From an uncultured Lachnospiraceae bacterium (lineage in GTDB: Bacteria > Bacillota > Clostridia > Lachnospirales > Lachnospiraceae), in contig CAMNTM010000018.1 in assembly GCA_946558465.1 (NCBI GenBank), positions 1-60,254 on the forward strand: a stretch of DNA of 60,254 nt. The letters are read 5' to 3'. The notes below the pieces were generated by a model, which saw only the letters and a list, made by a program, of their open reading frames with translations, made no database searches and was not told the DNA's origin. A program made the position numbers and the translations under genes. Shown here piece after piece: positions 43,763 through 52,513 of this stretch (positions are counted from its first letter, which is position 1; every line of letters begins with the position of its first letter).

Positions 43763-44533
43763 TTACGCTTTCCAGGGCGCTTCCCCAGAAAACCACAGCT
43801 TTTCCAGGTACTCCTTATCCCTCAGTGTATCCATCGGCGACCAGAAGCCTTTATGTCGATACGCGGTCATCTCCTCCTTCTCTGCCAGCAGCTCGAAGGG
43901 CCTCCCTTCCAGCATATCACACCCGTCTCCAAGATATTCGAAGATATCCGGCGTAAATACTCCATATCCCGCATTTACCCATGACTGGTCCGATCGGGCC
44001 TTTTCCTTGAAGTTTAGAATACACTCGGAAGCTTCATCTATCTTCACCGCACCAAAACGCCCGTCCGGCTTTGTTACGGTTATTGTTGCTGTCCTTCCGT
44101 TCCTTCGGTGGCATTCTATCAGCTCCGGGATATTTACATTGGAAACTCCGTCTCCATAGGTAAATAAGAATTCCTCGTCCTTTACATATTCCTGAATCTT
44201 AAGAATTCTTCCTGCTGTCAGTGTATTGAGTCCTGTATTTATCAAGGTCACCTTCCACGGCTCTATCCTGCTTTTTATGACCTCTTTTTCTCCGCTTTCC
44301 AGATCAATGCTTACGTCCGAATATCTGGAGTAATAATCCACGAAATACTGCTTTATCATATATCCCTTATATCCACAGCACAGTACAAATTCATGAAATC
44401 CGAAGCGGGAGTACCACTTCATGATATGCCACAGGATCGGCCGTCCCCCTATCTCCACCATAGGCTTCGGGCGGAACTGGGATTCCTCTCCGATTCTGGT
44501 CCCTTTTCCGCCTACTAAGATTACTACTTTCAT
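43763..44533 (-). CDS. rfbF: glucose-1-phosphate cytidylyltransferase (RfbF type)
   Basis: 256 aa. The nucleotide-binding signature VGGKGTRIGEE, then RPKPMVEIGGRPILWHIMK, and the metal Asp in FTYGDGVSNV are intact. It makes CDP-glucose from CTP and glucose 1-phosphate, the entry to CDP-3,6-dideoxyhexoses. The next enzyme (CDP-glucose 4,6-dehydratase) is not in the window unless it is outside the right edge. Last gene of the glycan island, starting about 4 bases after its paralog. GC content is higher than in the neighbouring methyltransferase genes. Confidence 0.92.
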   Translation of the reverse strand: MKVVILVGGKGTRIGEESQFRPKPMVEIGGRPILWHIMKWYSRFGFHEFVLCCGYKGYMIKQYFVDYYSRYSDVSIDLESGEKEVIKSRIEPWKVTLINTGLNTLTAGRILKIQEYVKDEEFLFTYGDGVSNVNIPELIECHRRNGRTATITVTKPDGRFGAVKIDEASECILNFKEKARSDQSWVNAGYGVFTPDIFEYLGDGCDMLEGRPFELLAEKEEMTAYRHKGFWSPMDTLRDKEYLEKLWFSGEAPWKA

Positions 44534-44537
44534 ATGT

Positions 44538-45326
44538 TCACCATACCTTCCAGGGTGCATTTCCCGTCTGCCACAGCTCCTCTAAGAACAGCTTGTCCCT
44601 CATGGTTTCTACCGGCATCCAGAAGCCTTCATGCTTATAGGTAGCTACCCGTCTTGTCCTTCTGAGACGGTTGATCGTGGTCGTCTCAAAGCTTTCCTGT
44701 GAAGCCAGATAGGTGAAGATCTCTCTGCTTAACACCATATGGCAGGTATTTACCCAGGCATCAGCCGCATAATTGTTCTGCAGCACGATGTCGGAGGCAA
44801 GGTTGCCGTCGGCGTCCAGATTGAGGATGGCATTGCGCCCGGCGGGACGTGCCACAGCCATCGTCACAAGATGAGGACTCTCATGATAGGCCGATAAGAG
44901 ATGGTTAATATTCAAATCGGTAATACAGTCCCCGTAGCAGACGATAAAGGCATCGTCGTCTATGTACTTCTGAATTTTTCGGATACGTTCGCCGGTAGTG
45001 GAATTAAGGCCGGTATCCACGACTGTAACCTTCCAGGGTTCGCTCACCTTATTATGGATCATAATATCATTTTTCTGCAGGTCTACGGTGATATCGGAGC
45101 TGTAGATGTAATAGTCAAGGAAGTATTCCTTGACAAGCTCGGCCCGGTAGCCGGTGCATATGATGAAATCATTAAAGCCGAAGCTGGAATAGGACTTCAT
45201 GATATGCCACAGGATCGGACGGTCCCCGATCTTTACCATCGGTTTTGGCATTTTATCGTTTTCTTCACTTATGTTGCTGGGCATGCCGCCAGCGAGGATG
45301 ATTACTTTCATAGAGTTTGTATTCAT
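44538..45326 (-). CDS. second cytidylyltransferase paralog with altered signature
   Basis: 262 aa, alignable with the RfbF gene downstream over its whole length (KPMVKIGDRPILWHIMK, EPWKVTVVDTGLNSTTGERI, EGFWMPVETMRDKLFLEELW). The catalytic signature GGxGTRIxEE is replaced by GGMPSNISEE, so the Gly-Thr-Arg that contacts the nucleotide phosphates is lost; the later GDG is GDC. It may be a pseudoenzyme or use another donor. Its ATG overlaps the stop of the preceding FkbM gene (ATGA), so it is translated. Possible start also at residue 6. Confidence 0.8.
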   Translation of the reverse strand: MNTNSMKVIILAGGMPSNISEENDKMPKPMVKIGDRPILWHIMKSYSSFGFNDFIICTGYRAELVKEYFLDYYIYSSDITVDLQKNDIMIHNKVSEPWKVTVVDTGLNSTTGERIRKIQKYIDDDAFIVCYGDCITDLNINHLLSAYHESPHLVTMAVARPAGRNAILNLDADGNLASDIVLQNNYAADAWVNTCHMVLSREIFTYLASQESFETTTINRLRRTRRVATYKHEGFWMPVETMRDKLFLEELWQTGNAPWKVW

Positions 45327-46492
45327 AATTTGGGGCTCCCTTTACGATTTTCATTTTCTACTACATACGCATACAGGATTGTGTCGTATGTAAAGGTAGT
45401 ATAATGCCGGATTTTAAATTTGTATTCTGGTACTAATTCTAAAATATACTGAGGTAGCGTAATAATATCTTCTGACCTATGATAAAGACATATAGCTAAT
45501 CTGGGCTTATACTTCTTAATTGTATTCTGAGCCCCTTTCAATGCCTCTTTTTCAGAGCCTTCAATATCCATTTTTATATAAGTGGCCTCATTACCGCCTA
45601 ATATATTATCCAATGAAACAACCTTAACCTCGTCTATTCCGGTATCCTTTACATGAGAACCTGTTCCGTCATCTCCTCCTCTTGTAATGTACAAGGTTTT
45701 ATTTTCACTCCAGAGTCCAGCGTCTATCAGTTCAATATCTCTGATTTTTTTCTTTAAAATATTATCGGATAATTTTTCAAAATTGAATTTATCAGGTTCA
45801 AGGCTGTATATTTTTTTGTAGGAAGGACACCATGCTGCAAATTCCTCTGCTGTCTCACCGCAGAACGCACCTGCATCAATAAAAACCTCATTCTTTTTAG
45901 GTTTGAAAATTTCATCTTCAAAATAAGGAGTTCCCCAATAAGATAACAAGCAGTTACGTTCATACTCGTAAATGAGTTGCTGAGATATATTCAATCCGGA
46001 AAGCTGCTGCTTTATTTCTGTATGATACTTATACGTTGCAATAATAACAATTGAACGTGCATACTTTTTCTCCAGCATATCTACAGAAATCACCGGACAG
46101 CCCTCGATAAATGTGCCACTCATTTCCGAGGAGTTATCACAAAAAGCTTTTGGTTCAAATCCAATTCTGCGCATCCAATATAGAATCTCTTTTCCAATAT
46201 CACCTGCCCCGAAAATGATAATATTCCCATCAGATTTCGGAAGCTTCTTTAAAAGAAAGCTGTATAAATCACATAGCTCATACAGGCGGAACATAGCCTG
46301 TGCTTCTTCACTTTTTTTAATAATCTCTCTTTGATATTTCCGTGCTGCTCCGCCCATCATGTCATAAATATACCTAATATCATCTGTCAAAGAATAAAGC
46401 AGCCTGTAAATATATATTTTTTTTGATTCTTCGTCCTCTAATTTGTCTATAATTCTGCGTATTACTTTTAAATCATCTTCACTAATCTTCAT
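45323..46492 (-). CDS. FkbM-family methyltransferase with N-terminal Rossmann-like module
   Basis: 389 aa. Residues 1-85 helical, about 90-185 a Rossmann-like module (IIIFGAGDIGKEIL ... FCDNSSEMSGTFIEGCPVISV), then an FkbM SAM-methyltransferase (about 195-380): VFIDAGAFCGETAEEF motif I, SLEPD, YIKMDIEGSEKEAL, and the AICLYHRSEDIITLP tail. FkbM enzymes O-methylate sugars and other hydroxyls. RBS CAGGAGAA. Part of the leftward glycan operon with overlap to the next gene. Confidence 0.88.
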   Translation of the reverse strand: MKISEDDLKVIRRIIDKLEDEESKKIYIYRLLYSLTDDIRYIYDMMGGAARKYQREIIKKSEEAQAMFRLYELCDLYSFLLKKLPKSDGNIIIFGAGDIGKEILYWMRRIGFEPKAFCDNSSEMSGTFIEGCPVISVDMLEKKYARSIVIIATYKYHTEIKQQLSGLNISQQLIYEYERNCLLSYWGTPYFEDEIFKPKKNEVFIDAGAFCGETAEEFAAWCPSYKKIYSLEPDKFNFEKLSDNILKKKIRDIELIDAGLWSENKTLYITRGGDDGTGSHVKDTGIDEVKVVSLDNILGGNEATYIKMDIEGSEKEALKGAQNTIKKYKPRLAICLYHRSEDIITLPQYILELVPEYKFKIRHYTTFTYDTILYAYVVENENRKGSPKL

Positions 46493-46528
46493 ACTGATTC
46501 TCCTGTACTGCTCTCCATACTTACAAAC

Positions 46529-47776
46529 TTATTTATTTACATATGCATACAGCTTTCCGTACGCTTTCTCTATTATGTAATTGGGATTTGCCTGTTTGAT
46601 CATAAATGATAATAAGGCGGGATCTTCCGGGTAATGATAGGTACAAATCGCAAGCTTAGGTGCAAATTTTTGCAGAACTTCTTTTGCTCCTGCTAAAAGC
46701 AGCCTTTCCGCCCCTTCAATATCTGCCTTGATAAAATCAAGTTTTGAAATATGATTCATCTCTACAAATTGATCCAACGTTATCGCTTCTATCTCTTCTG
46801 TTTCAGAACTGCCATTTACATTCATAATAGAGGCCGCCCCTGGATTTGAATTGTAATTTGTCACATTTATTTTACTTTTTCCACATGAATCGCTGAGCGC
46901 ATACGGCTCAATCATAATATTATCGTATAGATCTGCAGTTCGTTCCAATATCTTCCTTGTTTCCTTAACAGGCTCAAATGCATATACTCTTCCCCGCTTT
47001 GCTCTGCCTGCAGCAATAGCCGAAAACAGGCCATAATTTGCGCCAATATCAAAAACGACATCTTCCTCTTTGACAACTACCGCACCAAAATTATATGGCC
47101 CCTCAATATATTCAATATGTTCCATCTCCTCATCTATAACATCCATAAAAATATCAGAGCTTTCATATATAAATAGACTGGGATTTTTCATAAACAACTG
47201 ATAATCCAACTTTACTCCACGATATTCAAATATACGCTGTTCAATACCTGATACTAGTGCTGTAGTAAGAATTTCCAGAACATTAACTCTATAACTATTT
47301 TTAAATAATCTTTGACAGATATTTAATAAATTCTCTGCATTCTTTTTATATGTTTCCAGTGAAATCCCTTTCTTTTCTGCCTGCAAAAGCAGCATATTCA
47401 AAGAAAGACCTTCACACATATCAGGAATACTTATAATTCCACTCGAAATTATTCTGTCATACACAATAATCTTTTCCGGTTCGATACCCAGATTAAGCAG
47501 CTGATTTTTTATTTCATACCGGCTTCCTGCCAAAACAGCAACGTAATCAAACCCATAATCTCTGAAGTTTTCTGGTATATCTATACACACATTATCATAT
47601 GGAACATATACTTTACTTCCATCCACATATTGATATCCTTTTTTTACCAGGCCTCCTGCCTTACTTTTATCATTGTCAAAGAAAACACTGACATTAACAT
47701 CATCTTTCAATTCCCGCGCTGCAAATGCAATACAGCGTCCGCTGCCTCCAAACACTGCTATATTTATACTCTTCAT
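46529..47776 (-). CDS. FkbM-family methyltransferase with N-terminal Rossmann-like module
   Basis: 415 aa from the ATG at 47776 (GGAGG 8 bases upstream). Residues 1-110 form a Rossmann-like module (INIAVFGGSGRCIAFAAREL ... FFDNDKSKAGGL). An alpha-helical linker follows, then FkbM methyltransferase (about 235-410): VFDIGANYGLFSAIAAG, AFEPV, FIKADIEGAERLLLAGA, AICTYHYPEDPALL. Distinct in sequence from the other FkbM proteins here. Likely methylates a glycan or glycosylated flagellin; target unknown. Confidence 0.88.
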   Translation of the reverse strand: MKSINIAVFGGSGRCIAFAARELKDDVNVSVFFDNDKSKAGGLVKKGYQYVDGSKVYVPYDNVCIDIPENFRDYGFDYVAVLAGSRYEIKNQLLNLGIEPEKIIVYDRIISSGIISIPDMCEGLSLNMLLLQAEKKGISLETYKKNAENLLNICQRLFKNSYRVNVLEILTTALVSGIEQRIFEYRGVKLDYQLFMKNPSLFIYESSDIFMDVIDEEMEHIEYIEGPYNFGAVVVKEEDVVFDIGANYGLFSAIAAGRAKRGRVYAFEPVKETRKILERTADLYDNIMIEPYALSDSCGKSKINVTNYNSNPGAASIMNVNGSSETEEIEAITLDQFVEMNHISKLDFIKADIEGAERLLLAGAKEVLQKFAPKLAICTYHYPEDPALLSFMIKQANPNYIIEKAYGKLYAYVNK

Positions 47777-47795
47777 ATGACTTTCCTCCATGTCC

Positions 47796-49058
47796 CTACC
47801 AATTGATTTTTACAATGGCCTCCCTCTTAATACCAGATTCCAAGAGCTGTTCAGATATTATATCTATAATTTCCTGCCAGTGGCATATAACATAGACACT
47901 ATTGAAAGTACTATCTTCTTTTAATTTCTCATTTAGATTTTGAACATTATAGCCATGTTCAAATACAGATTTTACATTGTGATTGCTTCTGCTCGCATTA
48001 TTGTCCAAAAATCCAGAAATCTTGATCCGCTCCCTTTTCCATTTTTCCGCCAATAGGATATTATCCTGGCATGCGGGCAGTATATACACATTCTCGGATT
48101 CCCTTAACTTTTTAAACAGGCTTGTTCTGTATTTAGTCAGATAAGCATAGACATTTTCAGCTCCCCGAAGTACAGAAAGATAATTTTGGGGAATCCTGCA
48201 GCAGGCTGCCGATATTTCACCTATCATTTGTTTCCACTCCTGCTCAAATAAAAATCCTCGAATACACTGAGCCAACCATTGTTCAAACCATTGTTTCAAA
48301 AATTTTGTTTCTTTTTCCTGCTGCATCCAGTCGCTTAAAATATAAAAGCGTTCTTTAAAATACCGCTGCATTTTCCATCTGTCAGAATCCGCATTTTCTT
48401 TCAATGACTCAGTCGTATCTATGCGATAGTTATAGAATATCTTAGGATAATAATACACATTACATGCTGTTTGAAATAATCTCATAGTAAATATACTGTC
48501 CTCGCCATATAACAAATCTGGAAATGCAATATGATTTTCTAAAATTAAGTCTCTTCGAACAAAATAGCGCCAGGCAGACATAGGAAGCTGTGTATTCCAA
48601 TATGTATTCTCCAATATCTTTCTCATCGTCTGAAATCCTTCGACTGCTATGCCAGCCGGCTTTTTTACAGTTAATGCCTTCCCTTCTAAAATTTGCTGAT
48701 AGTCTACCAACAACAAATCTATATTTTGATTGTCCTTTAAAATGTTAATTATATTTTCTAATTCTTTTGTTACAATAAAGTCATCGGAATCCAAGAAATA
48801 TAAATATCTCCCATTAGCATGTCTTATCCCTTCATTACGGCTGACGGCCGGACCTTCCTGTTTGCTGTGTGATAAAATTTGTACATAAGGATATAATTCT
48901 GCATATTCTTTACATATATCTGGCCCTGAATCACAAGAAGCATCATCAATCAGTATCAATTCAAAATTCTGGCTCTTTGAATTAAAAATACTGTCCAGAC
49001 ATTCCTTTAGATATGCTTCTCTATTATAAAAAGGAAGGATAATTGACAACTGTTTCAT
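47796..49058 (-). CDS. family-2 glycosyltransferase with C-terminal Rossmann-like module
   Basis: 420 aa. GT-A fold at 1-230: SIILPFYNREAYLKECLDSI, LIDDASCDSGPDI and the DxD-type LYFLDSDDFIV. The last 95 residues (NVYILPACQDNILLAEKW ... GFLDNNASRSNHN) look like the same Rossmann-like module seen in its neighbours. The AT-rich composition matches the adjacent FkbM genes. Donor and acceptor are unknown. Confidence 0.88.
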   Translation of the reverse strand: MKQLSIILPFYNREAYLKECLDSIFNSKSQNFELILIDDASCDSGPDICKEYAELYPYVQILSHSKQEGPAVSRNEGIRHANGRYLYFLDSDDFIVTKELENIINILKDNQNIDLLLVDYQQILEGKALTVKKPAGIAVEGFQTMRKILENTYWNTQLPMSAWRYFVRRDLILENHIAFPDLLYGEDSIFTMRLFQTACNVYYYPKIFYNYRIDTTESLKENADSDRWKMQRYFKERFYILSDWMQQEKETKFLKQWFEQWLAQCIRGFLFEQEWKQMIGEISAACCRIPQNYLSVLRGAENVYAYLTKYRTSLFKKLRESENVYILPACQDNILLAEKWKRERIKISGFLDNNASRSNHNVKSVFEHGYNVQNLNEKLKEDSTFNSVYVICHWQEIIDIISEQLLESGIKREAIVKINW

Positions 49059-49079
49059 TTTAATTTAATCCTTTCCCTT

Positions 49080-51398
49080 TTATAATCCGGATATTTTTTC
49101 AAACAGCAGTGAAGCATCATATACGTTATATACTTCATATTTTGATGCATCTAATGTCTGTCCTCCGTAAGAATCTGTCCCTTCCTTATAGCATTTCTTC
49201 TGGCGTATGCCTGCAAGCTTTTCCTCATCTATCTTGCGGGGAGTGAGCGCTTTATGATAAATATTCTCGTCAAACCATTTCAGGAATTCTTCCCCATGCA
49301 GAGAGGCCGTATATCGGAAATAGTGGACCTTCTTATCAAACAGCGGGTCCCGGATATCCATCTGGCAGAACACGTCCAAAAACCATTTTCGAAAATCAAA
49401 GTGTTCTAAATCCGACTCCGCAATTATGCCCCGCGCAATCATGCGCAGGATACAATTATAAAGAGAGCTTTTATCTGTTGTCACTTCCGGCATCATACGC
49501 TCGTAGACAGAGGCACAATAGCCGCCGATATTCGCCGTCTTCTTTAAGTCGTTTAGAAACTCTGCCTCATCCTCTTTCAGCTCATACACCATATTGGCTT
49601 TTGCTCCCATCGAGCCGCCGGACATGCCTGCTATCGTTAATGGATAACGGATATTCAATATCTTTTCGTTAATTGCTGCATTTACTACTCCCATATATAT
49701 ATCCTGACATATTCCGTCAAAAAGGCGGCCGGTTTTTGCTAAAATCTTCTTCAGATAGTCTCTCCTGCAGCCGGAATTCAAGTAGAGATTCGGCAGAAGA
49801 TACATCTGGTCGCTGTTATTGAAGATAGAACCGAAATAAAACTGCCGGGTAAAATATTCCGGGCCGAAGCTTCCTTTCTGATAGCCTCTGGGAATGACAA
49901 ACTGATGCTGCTGTCCCCCGTTAAATCCGGGCCATGCGTAGAAGCCCCGCTCCCATTGGATCACATCCTCATCCGGATAGGTCTTTCTTAACTCCTCCAG
50001 CACCTCAAGTGTCCAGGGGAGAAGCGCATCATCTGAGCCTAAAGACAGGAGAAATTCTCCTTTCGCATGAAGGAAGGCAAATTCGAAGCTCCGGGAGAGA
50101 TTATATTCTCTTGGAGTTCTGTAATATTTAATTCTGGAATCATCAAGCTCCTTGTAGAGCTGGTATACTTCTGTGTTTCCCGGAGTGGAATTATCACTTA
50201 AGATAATTTCGTAATTTCCCTGATAACGCTGATTTAAACAGGACATAAGCGTATAGCGCAGGGTGCCTGCGGAATTTCTGGCAGGAATAATAATAGAATA
50301 ACTGCATTCTGCCGGCTGCGCTAAGAGCTTCGCGGCATCGGTATCGTGTACCTGGCTGATATAGCTTAGGTAGTTACCTGCCCAGCCGAAAGCCATCTGA
50401 GATTCCAGCGGAGGAGAAACAAAGCCATAGAGCCGCTCCAGATTTTTCTTTAATATGGGCTGCCGGCACAGGTTATCCATTAGTGTACCGCTTGTAAGTA
50501 TAACTGTAGTCTGCTGCTCCAGGTCATTTTGGAGGATATGATTCAGAAGATATTCCCTATTATCCCCTAAGTCCTCTCCTTTACATGTAACAGCTGCCGG
50601 ATAGATGGTATATATTCGTTCTGAAACTTCCACAGCGTCCATGCTGGCGACTACAGTATCTTCGATATTTATAATGTGGTCTACTTCAAATACAATGGGG
50701 GCTTTGATGTAATAAACCTTTTTTGAGAATTCCTGAAGAATATAACATGTAATCTTTTCATCCAAGCCGTCAGAAGCTTCATCTTCCACAAGAACAAAAG
50801 AAGCTTCTGATTTTTCTGTCAGACGCTCTGATAAAAAATCGTGATTAGAGAACTGCTCAAACCATTCATGTTCAATCGAAACAGACATACTTTTCAATCG
50901 TATATAACATGAAATCATATAATACATTATTTGATTTTGAGAAATAAAATATAAATCAAGTAATTGTTTCACGTTATATTCTGAAACAGGATTTTCTAAA
51001 AATTCAGTCTCCATTTTCCTTAAGTGTTGTTTTATTTCCTCAAACCACTTTTCATCTTTTTCCGTCTTAGTCTCGCAGCTGCTTAAAAAAAGAAACCGAT
51101 GTCTTTGTCTATCCAAATCATCATGATAACTACCAACTAATCTCATATAAAGCTCTGTCAATTCCGACATTCCTGGATATTCATATAAACACCAGCTTTT
51201 TTCAGTCAGACATTTAATTGCTGGCCCGGCCATTCGAGTTGATTTCCATATATATTTTGCTTTAGCTATATACCAGTTTAGCCTTATAGGCTTTATCTTA
51301 TATAGACTTTCAAGTCGCTCAAGTACGTCATTTATATTACCATTTTCTAAAAGTTCTAAACTTTGTTTCACTTTCAAGTTGTATTGATGTTCCGTCAT
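49080..51398 (-). CDS. large glycosyltransferase with helical N-terminal domain and GT2 domain
   Basis: 772 aa from the ATG at 51398 (GAGGG 7 bases upstream). Residues 1-360 are mainly helical with TPR-like character early on; 365-570 a GT2 catalytic domain: SYSIIIPARNSAGTLRYTLM, EIILSDNSTPG and LSLGSDDALL; 570-772 a C-terminal helical extension. Base composition shifts sharply at about 50.82-50.88 kb (residue about 180): 53 percent GC was counted at 49561-49620 and 22 percent at 50881-50940. This suggests a recombinant gene whose N terminus was exchanged. Function beyond glycosyl transfer unknown. Confidence 0.85.
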   Translation of the reverse strand: MTEHQYNLKVKQSLELLENGNINDVLERLESLYKIKPIRLNWYIAKAKYIWKSTRMAGPAIKCLTEKSWCLYEYPGMSELTELYMRLVGSYHDDLDRQRHRFLFLSSCETKTEKDEKWFEEIKQHLRKMETEFLENPVSEYNVKQLLDLYFISQNQIMYYMISCYIRLKSMSVSIEHEWFEQFSNHDFLSERLTEKSEASFVLVEDEASDGLDEKITCYILQEFSKKVYYIKAPIVFEVDHIINIEDTVVASMDAVEVSERIYTIYPAAVTCKGEDLGDNREYLLNHILQNDLEQQTTVILTSGTLMDNLCRQPILKKNLERLYGFVSPPLESQMAFGWAGNYLSYISQVHDTDAAKLLAQPAECSYSIIIPARNSAGTLRYTLMSCLNQRYQGNYEIILSDNSTPGNTEVYQLYKELDDSRIKYYRTPREYNLSRSFEFAFLHAKGEFLLSLGSDDALLPWTLEVLEELRKTYPDEDVIQWERGFYAWPGFNGGQQHQFVIPRGYQKGSFGPEYFTRQFYFGSIFNNSDQMYLLPNLYLNSGCRRDYLKKILAKTGRLFDGICQDIYMGVVNAAINEKILNIRYPLTIAGMSGGSMGAKANMVYELKEDEAEFLNDLKKTANIGGYCASVYERMMPEVTTDKSSLYNCILRMIARGIIAESDLEHFDFRKWFLDVFCQMDIRDPLFDKKVHYFRYTASLHGEEFLKWFDENIYHKALTPRKIDEEKLAGIRQKKCYKEGTDSYGGQTLDASKYEVYNVYDASLLFEKISGL

Positions 51399-51455
51399 TA
51401 ACACACCCTCTTTTCGAATATTACCATTATTCTAAATTTTAAATAATATTAAAAT

Positions 51456-52496
51456 CTAGAGTAATATTGACCCTTCTGGAAGTTCATAAGATACTTTCCG
51501 AACCAAAATGGAATTATCAAGCAATAATTTTTCCTCCAATTTTACTGCACTATCGCTTGTTACTATCTGGAATAGATAACGGAATAATTCTGTTTTCTCA
51601 ATATTTTCGTTAAAAACTTTTGATAAATTCAAGTATTTCATGGCAATATCAAATTTATCTGCCCTAATCATTTTCATAGCATAGCGTAAACACATATTTC
51701 CTAATTTTTGAATTGCTTCTGGCAGCCTTTCCTTTGGAAGTGTATATCCATACTGTGATGTTACTTTTGCTATTTTATGTATAATTTGATAATGCTCCAT
51801 AACAGCTGTCATATTATTTTCTGATTCCGCTGTTTCATTTTCACTATGAGTTCTGTATTGCATTAAAGGCTGCTTTAAATATGCAATATCACCAACACAC
51901 GACATTAAAGCATTATAATACCAGTCATTAGCCACTTGGAAAGTACATATCCATTCTTTAACCAATTCTATAGAGGAAACTCTCATTACGCGCTGACCTG
52001 GAATAGCAATTCCCGATTTCATAAATACTGCAGCCTGTTGTTCCCCGGAAATAATTCCGGAAGATTTATAAAACGGTGCAGAAACTGCTATTTTTCCCTG
52101 TGCATCTATCTCATCTCGATGTGTCATTACCATACTGACTTGTGGATATTCTTCTAATATTGAGATAGTCTTTTCCAAATAAGTTGGATAAAGAATGTCA
52201 TCACTTGCTAAAATTAAACGATATTGTCCTCTACTTTCTAAAGCACAAAGTTCTGAATTTCTATCACTCCCAAAATTATATGGGTTTTTCCTGATAACAA
52301 ATGAAATATTCTGTTGTGTAAATTTTTTTTTGTATTTTTCTGCTATTTCATAAGATTCATCTGTTGATGCATTATCACGAAATATCACTTCAAAATCGTG
52401 ATATGTCTGATCTAAGATACTTTCTAAACATGCTGGAAGAAATTTCGCGTAATTATAATTAGGAATACAAATACTGACTGCCGGTATTTTAAAAAT
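51456..52496 (-). CDS. family-2 glycosyltransferase, apparent AUU start
   Basis: 346 aa if begun at ATT 52496. No ATG, GTG or TTG exists in frame before GTG 52388, which would remove the first GT2 strand. Upstream in-frame sequence encodes FKIPAVSICIPNYNYAKFLP, colinear with the paralog at 52514-53563, and an upstream stop (TGA, 52503-52505) fixes the limit. GAGG sits 9 bases before this ATT. Later motifs include VIFRDNASTDESYEI and LILASDDILYP. The ATT may be a rare AUU initiator, or an ATG may have mutated and the gene is now poorly translated. A nine-A run lies at 52323-52331. Confidence 0.72.
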   Translation of the reverse strand: MFKIPAVSICIPNYNYAKFLPACLESILDQTYHDFEVIFRDNASTDESYEIAEKYKKKFTQQNISFVIRKNPYNFGSDRNSELCALESRGQYRLILASDDILYPTYLEKTISILEEYPQVSMVMTHRDEIDAQGKIAVSAPFYKSSGIISGEQQAAVFMKSGIAIPGQRVMRVSSIELVKEWICTFQVANDWYYNALMSCVGDIAYLKQPLMQYRTHSENETAESENNMTAVMEHYQIIHKIAKVTSQYGYTLPKERLPEAIQKLGNMCLRYAMKMIRADKFDIAMKYLNLSKVFNENIEKTELFRYLFQIVTSDSAVKLEEKLLLDNSILVRKVSYELPEGSILL

Positions 52497-52513
52497 AACA
52501 ATTCACCTCTTTT

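Noticed and set aside
52323-52331. Nine-A run in the coding strand of the GT2 gene as a phase-variation tract
   Set aside because: It encodes YKKKF in frame, poly-A runs of this length are common in AT-rich genes, and there is less support than for the G9 tract.
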